Positions 28,124 through 35,168 of a stretch of 64,000 nt of DNA are shown here, in pieces. The stretch covers positions 1 to 64,000 of the forward strand of contig DASTYC010000013.1 of assembly GCA_035765195.1 (NCBI GenBank), written 5' to 3'. The notes beneath the pieces were generated by a model that saw nothing but the letters and a program-made list of their open reading frames with translations, was not told the DNA's origin and searched no databases. Both the position numbers and the translations under genes were made by a program. Origin of the DNA: CALAED01 sp035765195 (GTDB lineage Bacteria > Actinomycetota > Actinomycetes > Streptosporangiales > Streptosporangiaceae). Positions within the stretch are counted from its first letter, which is position 1. The number at the start of each line of letters is the position of its first letter.

Positions 28124-29941
28124 GTGTTCACGACCCGGCCCGAGCTCGTCGGCGACCACGGCATGGTGGCGAGCACGCATTGGCTGGCCTCGGCGACGGG
28201 GATGAGCGTCCTCGAGCGCGGCGGCAACGCCTTCGACGCCGCCGTCGCCGCCGGCTTCGTCCTGCAGGTCGTCGAGCCACATCTCAACGGACCGGGCGGC
28301 GAGGTGCCGATCCTGCTGTGGGACGAAACGGCGCGGGAGGTCTCGGTCGTCTGCGGCCAGGGCGTGGCCCCGGCGGCCGCCACCATCGAGCGGTTCACCG
28401 ACCTCGGGCTCGACCTCGTTCCGGGTTCGGGACCGCTGGCCGCCACCGTGCCCGGCGGGGTCGGCGGCTGGCTGCTGATGCTGGAACGCTGGGGCACCTG
28501 GCGGCTGGCCGACGTGCTGGAGCCGGCGATCGGCTACGCCGAACGCGGGTTCCCCGTCGTCCCGCGCATCAACAAGACCATCGCCGGGGTGGCGGCGATG
28601 TTCGCCGCGGACTGGCCGACCTCGGCCGCCACCTGGCTGCCGCACGGCCGGGTGCCAGCGGCCGGCTCGCGGCTCGCGAGCCCGGTCCTCGCGGCCACCT
28701 ACCGCAGGCTGGTGGCCGAGGCCGAGGCCGCCTCCGCGGGCCGCGACGCTCAGATCTCCGCGGCCCGCGACGCGTGGTATCGCGGATTCGTCGCCGAGGC
28801 CATCGCGGACTTCTGCGCCGGCCGGCCCTGGCCGGACAGCTCCGGGGAGCCGCATCGCGGCCTGCTCACCGGCGACGACCTCGCCGCCTGGACGGCCACC
28901 GTGGACCGGCCGGCCACCTATGACTACCGCGGCTACACCGTCTGCAAGACCCGCCCATGGGGGCAGGGGCCGGTCTTCTTGCAGCAGCTCGCGCTGCTGT
29001 CCGGCTTCGACCTGGACGCGGCCGGGTTCTTGAGCGCCGACTACGTGCACACGATCATCGAGTGCGCCAAGCTGGCCTTCGCCGACCGCGAGGCGTGGTA
29101 TGGCGACCCGGACCACGTCGACGTCCCGCTCGCGGCGCTGCTGTCCGACGGTTACACGAAGGCGCGCCGCGAGCTCGTCGGCGACCGTGCCTCCATGGAG
29201 CTTCGCCCCGGCTCCCCCGACGAGCGCACGCCGCGGCTGGCGTTCGCCCCCGAGGTCACCGACGCCCAGGTGGGCGCGTCGGGCGAACCCACGCTCGGTG
29301 ACCTCAACGCCGCGCCGCCGCCGGCGGACGGGACGTATCCGCCGTCCGGCGACACCTGCCACGTCGATGTGGTGGACCGGCACGGCAACATGGTCGCGGC
29401 CACCCCCAGCGGCGGGTGGCTGCACAGCTCGCCCACCATTCCCGAGCTCGGCTTCTGCCTGGGCACGCGGGCACAGATGTTCTGGCTGCGTCCCGGGTTG
29501 CCGAACTCGCTGCGTCCCGGCGCCCGCCCCCGGACGACGCTCACCCCCTCGCTGGCGCTGCGCGACGGACGGCCCTGGCTGGCGTTCGGCACGCCGGGCG
29601 GCGACCAGCAAGATCAGTGGTCGCTGAACTTCTTCTTGTCGGTCGTGCACGGCGGGCTGAACCTGCAGGAGGCGATCGACGCCCCGATGTTCCACTCGGC
29701 CCACTTCCCGAGCTCCTTCTACCCGCGCACGGCGGAGCCGGGAGTCATGCTCATCGAGAATCGCGCCGGGGACGCGGTCATCGCCGAGCTGCGTCGCCGC
29801 GGGCACGACGTCCAGGTGCAGGGTCCGTGGACGTTGGGCCGGATCAGCGCGGTCGCCCGCGACGCCGGCTTCCCCGGCGCGGGGTTCGTGCGCGCCGCCG
29901 CCAATCCGCGGGGCGCCCAGGGCTACGCGGCGGGCCGCTGA
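28124..29941 (+). CDS. Gamma-glutamyltransferase family protein
   Basis: N-terminal-nucleophile hydrolase family, 605 residues. The expected nucleophile is the Thr in SGDTCHVDVVDRHGNMVAAT, where classical enzymes have TTHYSVVD. LRPGARPRTTLTPSLAL and FGTPGGDQQDQ match the substrate-binding C-terminal half. There is no signal peptide, so it is probably cytoplasmic. The GTG at 28124 has AAGGAG 5 nt upstream; an earlier GTG (28109) has none. Its place behind a peptide transporter suggests processing of an imported gamma-glutamyl compound. The exact substrate is unknown. Confidence 0.88.
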   Translation: MFTTRPELVGDHGMVASTHWLASATGMSVLERGGNAFDAAVAAGFVLQVVEPHLNGPGGEVPILLWDETAREVSVVCGQGVAPAAATIERFTDLGLDLVPGSGPLAATVPGGVGGWLLMLERWGTWRLADVLEPAIGYAERGFPVVPRINKTIAGVAAMFAADWPTSAATWLPHGRVPAAGSRLASPVLAATYRRLVAEAEAASAGRDAQISAARDAWYRGFVAEAIADFCAGRPWPDSSGEPHRGLLTGDDLAAWTATVDRPATYDYRGYTVCKTRPWGQGPVFLQQLALLSGFDLDAAGFLSADYVHTIIECAKLAFADREAWYGDPDHVDVPLAALLSDGYTKARRELVGDRASMELRPGSPDERTPRLAFAPEVTDAQVGASGEPTLGDLNAAPPPADGTYPPSGDTCHVDVVDRHGNMVAATPSGGWLHSSPTIPELGFCLGTRAQMFWLRPGLPNSLRPGARPRTTLTPSLALRDGRPWLAFGTPGGDQQDQWSLNFFLSVVHGGLNLQEAIDAPMFHSAHFPSSFYPRTAEPGVMLIENRAGDAVIAELRRRGHDVQVQGPWTLGRISAVARDAGFPGAGFVRAAANPRGAQGYAAGR

Positions 29942-29987
29942 ACCCGCGCCGCGGTCGCCGGCGCACGGCCTCGTTCCGGCGGCGGGG

Positions 29988-30800
29988 TCACCCCCGGAGG
30001 GCCCGGGCGGAGGCGTAGAGGCAGACGGCCGCCGCGGTGGCGAGGTTGAGGCTTTCGGCGCGGCCGTAGATGGGCACCCGGACGACGCCGTCGACGAGCC
30101 GCAGCGCCTCATCGGGCAGCCCCCACGCCTCGTTGCCGAACACCCACGCGGTGGGCCGCGTCAGCAGCCCGGTGTCGATGGCGGCGTCGAGCGACCGCTC
30201 GGCCGTGCCGTCGGCGGCCACGACGGTCAGGCCCCCGGCCTTGAGCGCGCCGATCAGCTCATCGAACCGCGGCCCCGTCACGATCGGGACGTGGAAGAGG
30301 CTGCCCGCCGAGGCGCGCACGCACTTGCCGTTGTAGGGGTCGACGGAGGCGTCGGTGAAGACCACCAGATCGGAGCCGGCGGCGTCGGCCGTGCGCAGCA
30401 CCGTGCCCGCGTTGCCGGGGTCGCGGACCCGCGCCAGCACCGTCACCAGCCGGGGCGCCGACGCCAGGCCCTTGCTCAGCGTGACGTCGAGGAACGCGCA
30501 GACGGCCAGCAGCCCCTGCGGCGTGACGGTCTGCGCCAGCTCCGCCATGATCTCGCCGCTGACCCGCAGAACGGGAACGCCGGACGCCTCCGCCCGGTCG
30601 ATGAGGTCGGCATGCCGCGCTTCGGCCTCGGTGGTGGTGAACAGCTCCACGAGCACGTCGGGCAGCTCCAGCGCCTCGCGTACGGCCTGGGGGCCTTCGG
30701 CCAGGAAGCGCCGGTCACGGTGCCGGAAGGCGCGTTTGGCGAGCCGTCGCGCCGCCTTCACCCGCGCGGAGCGGATGGACGTCAGCTCGCGGCCCGCCAT
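29988..30800 (-). CDS. TrmH/SpoU-type RNA 2'-O-methyltransferase
   Basis: SPOUT-class methylase of 270 residues. An N-terminal L30e-like substrate-recognition domain (about 30-100) leads to the knot domain with VRDPGNAGTVLRTADAAG (motif 1), VFGNEAWGLPDEAL (motif 2) and VRVPIYGRAESLNLATAAAV (motif 3). It probably methylates 23S rRNA, and a gene of this type next to rplT is conserved in actinobacteria. It starts 30 nt after rplT and is likely co-transcribed. Confidence 0.92.
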   Translation of the reverse strand: MAGRELTSIRSARVKAARRLAKRAFRHRDRRFLAEGPQAVREALELPDVLVELFTTTEAEARHADLIDRAEASGVPVLRVSGEIMAELAQTVTPQGLLAVCAFLDVTLSKGLASAPRLVTVLARVRDPGNAGTVLRTADAAGSDLVVFTDASVDPYNGKCVRASAGSLFHVPIVTGPRFDELIGALKAGGLTVVAADGTAERSLDAAIDTGLLTRPTAWVFGNEAWGLPDEALRLVDGVVRVPIYGRAESLNLATAAAVCLYASARALRG

Positions 30801-30830
30801 CTGCGTCGTCGCCTACGCCGCGCCGCCGCG

Positions 30831-31220
30831 TCAGGCGGCCTTGCCCTTCGCTCCGCCCTCGGGGGCGGGCAGCGCCTTCTTGGCCGCCGCGACCAGGGCG
30901 CCGAACGCCTCGGAGTCGTTGACGGCGAGCTCGGCCAGCATGCGCCGGTCGACCTCGATCTCGGCGGCCTTCAGACCCTGGATGAACCGGTTGTAGGTCA
31001 TCCCGTTGGCCCTCGCCGCGGCGTTGATGCGCTGGATCCACAGCCGCCGGAACTGGCCCTTGCGGTCCTTGCGGTCGCGGTAGGCGTAGGTCATCGAGTG
31101 GAGCATCTGCTCCTTGGCCTTGCGGTACAGCCGCGACCGCTGGCCACGGTAGCCACTCGCCCGCTCGAGGACGACCCGGCGCTTCTTGTGGGCGTTGACC
31201 GCCCGCTTCACGCGTGCCAC
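30831..31220 (-). CDS. rplT: 50S ribosomal protein L20
   Basis: Product of 129 residues with the L20 hallmark RGQRSRLYRKAKEQ and RLWIQRINAAARANGMTYNRFI. The GTG at 31220 is preceded by AGGAG. The C-terminus is about 10 residues longer than the minimal family length, ending in a Gly/Lys/Ala tail. Middle gene of infC-rpmI-rplT. Confidence 0.98.
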   Translation of the reverse strand: MARVKRAVNAHKKRRVVLERASGYRGQRSRLYRKAKEQMLHSMTYAYRDRKDRKGQFRRLWIQRINAAARANGMTYNRFIQGLKAAEIEVDRRMLAELAVNDSEAFGALVAAAKKALPAPEGGAKGKAA

Positions 31221-31340
31221 GTTCGAACTCCTTCGTGGGGGCCGGTGTCACCGACGTTGGGGCCCGGCCGCGGTCTCGCGGCGGGACACACCCCGGCGTC
31301 GGGGCGCCGGCCGGTCGTAATAAGACGTGCCGGACTTGGA

Positions 31341-31535
31341 CTACTTGCGGAGCAGCTTCTTGATGTTCTTGCCGTCGCCCTTGGCGAGCTGGACGACGCC
31401 GTCGAGGCGGCGGGTGACCCGCGACGGCTTGTGCTCGTTGTAATGGGCGCGGTGGGCGCGGCGGCGCATCACCTTGCCGGTGCCGGTGACGCGGAATCGC
31501 TTCTTGGCACCGCTATGGCTCTTAGTTTTCGGCAT
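31341..31535 (-). CDS. rpmI: 50S ribosomal protein L35
   Basis: Product of 64 residues with PKTKSHSGAKKRFRVTGTGK at its N-terminus, the family signature. The frame is open upstream to an ATG at 31559, but the ATG at 31535 gives the standard protein. It lies between infC and rplT. Confidence 0.98.
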   Translation of the reverse strand: MPKTKSHSGAKKRFRVTGTGKVMRRRAHRAHYNEHKPSRVTRRLDGVVQLAKGDGKNIKKLLRK

Positions 31536-31708
31536 GGTCGCCGTCTCCCTCGTTCTCATGTGTCCCGCCGGAGCGGGGGACGCCCAAGGGCGTGCGGGCC
31601 CGGGCCGAACCCTCGGGCCGCGCGCTCCTACCGGCGCGCTGTCAACGTCTTGCTCGCGAAGCCCGAACCGACCCTACGCCGGGGCCGGCACGCGCGCGCC
31701 TGCGACCC

Positions 31709-32290
31709 CTAGCCGGAACTCGCCTCGCCTGCCTCGCGGCGGGCCCGGTCGGCCGTGCGCTCCGCCCTGGCCTCGCTCTTTTTCTTGTGCGGACCGATCA
31801 CCATGATCATGTTCCGGCCGTCCTGCTTGGGGTTCGACTCCACGTACCCCAGCTCCTCGACGTCCTCGGCCAGCCGCGCCAGCAACCTGCGGCCGAGCTC
31901 GGGCCGGGACTGCTCGCGGCCGCGGAACATGATGGTGACCTTGACCTTGTCGCCCTGCTTGAGGAACCGCACGACGTGACCCTTCTTGGTCTCGTAGTCA
32001 TGCGGGTCGATCTTGGGCCGGAGTTTGATCTCTTTGATGACGGTGTGCGCTTGATTCTTCCGCGCCTCGCGCGCCTTCATCGCGGACTCGTACTTGTACT
32101 TGCCGTAGTCCATGAGCTTGGCGACGGGCGGCCGCGCGGTCGGCGCCACCTCGACCAGATCGAGATCGGACTCGCGGGCGAGCTCGAGGGCCTTGGCGAT
32201 GGGCACGATGCCCACCTGCTCGCCGTTAGGGCCGACGAGCCGCACCTCGGGCACGCGAATGCGATCGTTGATACGCAGTTCGGCGCTGAT
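31709..32290 (-). CDS. infC: Translation initiation factor IF-3, with an ATC start codon
   Basis: Product of 193 residues with the N-domain RINDRIRVPEVRLVGPNGEQ and C-domain KGHVVRFLKQGDKVKV and MFRGREQ. The only start consistent with family length is ATC at 32290, placed 4 nt after a perfect AGGAGG (32300-32295); no ATG, GTG or TTG lies nearby in frame. Non-canonical AUU/AUC starts in infC are known from enterobacteria and mediate autoregulation, because IF-3 rejects such starts. The same logic is inferred here. An attenuator precedes it. Confidence 0.93.
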   Translation of the reverse strand: MSAELRINDRIRVPEVRLVGPNGEQVGIVPIAKALELARESDLDLVEVAPTARPPVAKLMDYGKYKYESAMKAREARKNQAHTVIKEIKLRPKIDPHDYETKKGHVVRFLKQGDKVKVTIMFRGREQSRPELGRRLLARLAEDVEELGYVESNPKQDGRNMIMVIGPHKKKSEARAERTADRARREAGEASSG

Positions 32291-32351
32291 GGGACCTCCT
32301 TGGGGCCTGATCGGTCTGCGACCGGCCGCACCCCATGGATCCTCCCATGGA

Positions 32352-32380
32352 AAAGCCCCGCACGACGTGCCTGCGGGGCC
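32352..32380 (-). terminator. Intrinsic terminator (attenuator) in the infC leader
   Basis: On the minus strand GCCCCGCA (32380-32373) and TGCGGGGC (32363-32356) form an 8-bp stem with a 9-nt loop, followed by TTTTC. It is the clearest intrinsic terminator in the window. It lies 60 nt before the infC start and about 200 nt after the aroE stop region in the opposite order, so it should control read-through into infC-rpmI-rplT. Confidence 0.7.
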
Positions 32381-32580
32381 ACCTTCGGTCACCCGGCGCC
32401 GCCGACGACGCCGGATACCGCGCTTCGCCTCCTCGCCGAGGAGCCGAGCGCCGAACCGAGGACCCACCGGCCGTCAGGGCCGGTCAGGTGGGAGAAGACT
32501 CCGCTTGCGCGCCCGGAGCGGGAACTCCGGACCGGTCGACTGTCAAGAATACCAGCAAGCCGAGGCAGGCCGGTATGTCG

Positions 32581-33489
32581 TCATGGCCCGGCGAGTGCCG
32601 CCTCGCCGGCGGCCCGCATCGCCTCGACGGGGACGTCGGCGCGGCCGGTCATCAACGCGACCTGGCGGACGGCCTGGTGCAACAGCATGGGGAAGCCGCC
32701 CACCACCAGGTTGCCGGCGGCCGCGGCGGCGGCACCGAGGACCGTCGGCCACGGCGCGTAGACCACGTCGAACACCGCCGCGCCCGCCGCCGCGATCGAG
32801 GCCGCGTACGGATCGGCCGCGCCCTTGGGCAACGTCGAGACGACCAGGTCCACCGGCAGCAGGCCGGCCAGGTCGGCGAAGGTGCGTACGGTGACGGCGA
32901 CGCCGAGCCGCGCCGCGGCCGCGGTCGCCTCCGCGGCCCGGGCCGGCTCCCGTACGACCAGCGTGGCGCCGGGCAGGCCAAGCTCGCGCAGCGCGGCGAG
33001 CGCCGAGCACGCGGTCGCGCCGCCGCCGAGCACGAGCGCCGAGGTGGGCGCCTTGACGCCGCCCTCGGCCAGCGCGGTCGCGATGCCGTAGACGTCGGTG
33101 TTGTCGCCGACCCGCCGCCCCCCGGGGAAGGTCACGGTGTTGGCGCCCCCCACGGCCACCGCGAGCTCGGAGACCTCGTCGAGCAGCGGCAGCACCGCGC
33201 GCTTGAGCGGCATCGTCAGCGACAGACCGGCCCACGCGGGACCGGCGACCGCGCCCTCGCGCGGAGCGGCGGCGTCGAGTCGCCGCGGCAGGTCCGCCTC
33301 GCGGCACTCGATCGCCTCGTACGTCCAGCCGGTCAGCCCCAGCGCGGCGTAGGCGGCCCGGTGCAGCACCGGCGAGAGCGAGTGCGCGACCGGGAAGCCC
33401 AGCACCGCGGCGCGCTTCGGCGCCGCCTCGAATGGCTGGGACGGCTCGGACGGCCGGGGCGGCTCGGGTTGCTCGGGCGGCTCGGCCAC
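32581..33489 (-). CDS. aroE: Shikimate dehydrogenase
   Basis: NADPH-dependent shikimate pathway enzyme. The 302-residue product has a proline-rich N-terminus of about 25 residues, then VLGFPVAHSLSPVLHRAAY (substrate-binding Ser-x-Ser), LSLTMPLKRAVLP with the catalytic lysine, GANTVTF, GDNTDVYG, and nucleotide-binding LVLGGGATACSA. The C-terminal GGFPMLLHQAV is typical. The GTG directly abuts the mltG stop (TAG-GTG). It ends the ruvX-mltG-aroE part of the operon. Confidence 0.94.
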   Translation of the reverse strand: MAEPPEQPEPPRPSEPSQPFEAAPKRAAVLGFPVAHSLSPVLHRAAYAALGLTGWTYEAIECREADLPRRLDAAAPREGAVAGPAWAGLSLTMPLKRAVLPLLDEVSELAVAVGGANTVTFPGGRRVGDNTDVYGIATALAEGGVKAPTSALVLGGGATACSALAALRELGLPGATLVVREPARAAEATAAAARLGVAVTVRTFADLAGLLPVDLVVSTLPKGAADPYAASIAAAGAAVFDVVYAPWPTVLGAAAAAAGNLVVGGFPMLLHQAVRQVALMTGRADVPVEAMRAAGEAALAGP

Positions 33490-34653
33490 CTACGTGCCCC
33501 GGTGCGTGGCGAGATAGCGGTCCAGCTTGGCCTTGAGCCGGGCGAAGTCCTCTTGGTTGTCGGTGAACTCCGTGATGTTCCGGCCGGGGTCGGTCGTCAC
33601 GAAGAACAGCCAGGGGCCCTTGGCCGGCCGCAGCGTGGACTCGATGGCGGCCAGGCCCGGGCTGTCGATCGCACCCGGCGGCAGTCCCTTGATCACGTAG
33701 GTGTTGTAGGGCGACCTGACCTGGGTCTCCTTCACAGACACCCGGAGACTGCGCTTGTTGAGCGTGTACGACACCGTCGAGTCGAGCTGCAACGGCCGGC
33801 CGATCCGGATCCGGTTGTAGATCACCCGGGCGACCTTCGGGAAGTCGCTGTGCCGGCCGCCCTCGGCCTGCAGCAGGCTGGCGATCGTCACGACCTGTCC
33901 CGGGCTCAGGTGCGCGGCGCGGGCGCGGCCCACGAGGTCGGCGTCGGCGGCCTCCTGCTTGAACCGCGCCACCATCATCTTGATGATGTCGCGCGCCGAG
34001 GCGTTGGGGTTGAGGTCGTAGCGCGCCGGGAACAGGTAGCCCTCGACCCTGCCCTTCGCGTACGACGGCAGGCCCAGCCCGGCCGGGTTTCTCACGGCCT
34101 GCTGGAAGTCGCGCAGCGGGATGCCGGTCTTCTTGGACAGCTGCGCGATGACCTCCTGCACGCGCAGCCCCTCGGGGACCGTGATCTGGTTGCCCGCGCG
34201 CGACTTGGGGTCGAGCAGGAGCGCGAGCGCCGCCCCGGCGGCCATGTGCTCGCGCATCGTGTAAAAGCCCGGCTGGATGCTCTGCGCCCGGGGCTCCTCC
34301 CTGGCCACCTTGACGAAGGCACGCGAGCTCTTGACCACCTGCGCGCCCTGCAGCCGATCGCCCATCGTCTGCGCGGAGTCGCCCTCCTTGATCTGCACGA
34401 CGACCCGCCCGATGCCCTGGCCCTCATAGTCGGGCGGGATCATGTAGCCGCGCAGCGCGACGTATCCCACCAGCCCGCCGCCGCCGACCACGGCGACCAA
34501 GAAGGCCAGCGCGAAGAACGTCGCGGCGCGCGACCCGGCGCGCCGCCGGCGCTGCCGCTTGCGGACGGCCCGTTGGTCGCGCCGGCCGAGTCGCTCGCTC
34601 GGGAGATGGCCGCCGCCACGGGATGGCTCGGAGAAAAGATCCAAATCGTTCAT
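33490..34653 (-). CDS. mltG: Endolytic murein transglycosylase MltG
   Basis: Membrane-bound lytic transglycosylase that cuts nascent peptidoglycan strands. The 387-residue product has a basic cytoplasmic N-terminus (about 1-42), one TM helix (about 44-68), a LysM-like subdomain, and the YceG catalytic domain with TIASLLQAEGGRHSDFPKVA (the Glu is the catalytic acid) and LDSTVSYTL. Its ATG overlaps the ruvX stop (ATGA). Confidence 0.93.
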   Translation of the reverse strand: MNDLDLFSEPSRGGGHLPSERLGRRDQRAVRKRQRRRRAGSRAATFFALAFLVAVVGGGGLVGYVALRGYMIPPDYEGQGIGRVVVQIKEGDSAQTMGDRLQGAQVVKSSRAFVKVAREEPRAQSIQPGFYTMREHMAAGAALALLLDPKSRAGNQITVPEGLRVQEVIAQLSKKTGIPLRDFQQAVRNPAGLGLPSYAKGRVEGYLFPARYDLNPNASARDIIKMMVARFKQEAADADLVGRARAAHLSPGQVVTIASLLQAEGGRHSDFPKVARVIYNRIRIGRPLQLDSTVSYTLNKRSLRVSVKETQVRSPYNTYVIKGLPPGAIDSPGLAAIESTLRPAKGPWLFFVTTDPGRNITEFTDNQEDFARLKAKLDRYLATHRGT

Positions 34654-35120
34654 GTGCTCCCCCGGACGATCTCGCCAGGGGCGCGTCCCGTCAACCGTTC
34701 TCCGTCAAGTGCCGTCTGGAGCAGGACGACCGCGGCGGCCTGGTCGACGATCTGGCGGCGGGCCGGGCCGCGAATGCCCCGCTCACGCAGCTCGCTCTCC
34801 GCGGTCACGGTGGTCAGCCGCTCGTCGTGGAGCCGCACCATGTCGGCGGGCAGCCGCCGGGCGAGCCGCAGCGCGAACTGGCGGGCGGCCGCCGCGGCCG
34901 GTCCTTCGCGGCCCGACAGCGACACGGGGAGTCCGACGATGACCTCGACGGCCTCGTATTCCTCGACGATGGCGGCGATGCGGTCCAGGTCGCCCTTGCC
35001 GCGCCGCACGGTCTCCAGGGGGGAGGCCAGGACGCCGCCGGGATCGCTGCGCGCGATGCCGATGCGCACGGTGCCCACGTCCACGCCGATCCGCACGCCG
35101 TGTCTCATCAGGTCGCTCAC
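34650..35120 (-). CDS. ruvX: Holliday junction resolvase-like protein RuvX/YqgF
   Basis: RNase H-fold putative nuclease implicated in 16S rRNA 5'-end processing. The 156-residue product has GVDVGTVRIGIARSD at residue about 11-25, IVGLPVSLSG (about 60-69) and LHDERLTTVTAE (about 97-108). The GTG at 35120 is taken; an ATG at 35108 is also possible and neither has a strong ribosome-binding site. It lies 48 nt after alaS and overlaps mltG. Confidence 0.92.
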   Translation of the reverse strand: MSDLMRHGVRIGVDVGTVRIGIARSDPGGVLASPLETVRRGKGDLDRIAAIVEEYEAVEVIVGLPVSLSGREGPAAAAARQFALRLARRLPADMVRLHDERLTTVTAESELRERGIRGPARRQIVDQAAAVVLLQTALDGERLTGRAPGEIVRGST

Positions 35121-35168
35121 CCGGGAAAGCTCACCTGCTCATCTACTTGTCCATTCGACCGGGCCCGC

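Noticed and set aside
32291..32467. In-frame N-terminal extension of IF-3
   Set aside because: It would translate through the attenuator stem and is Arg/Gly/Pro-rich without similarity to IF-3.
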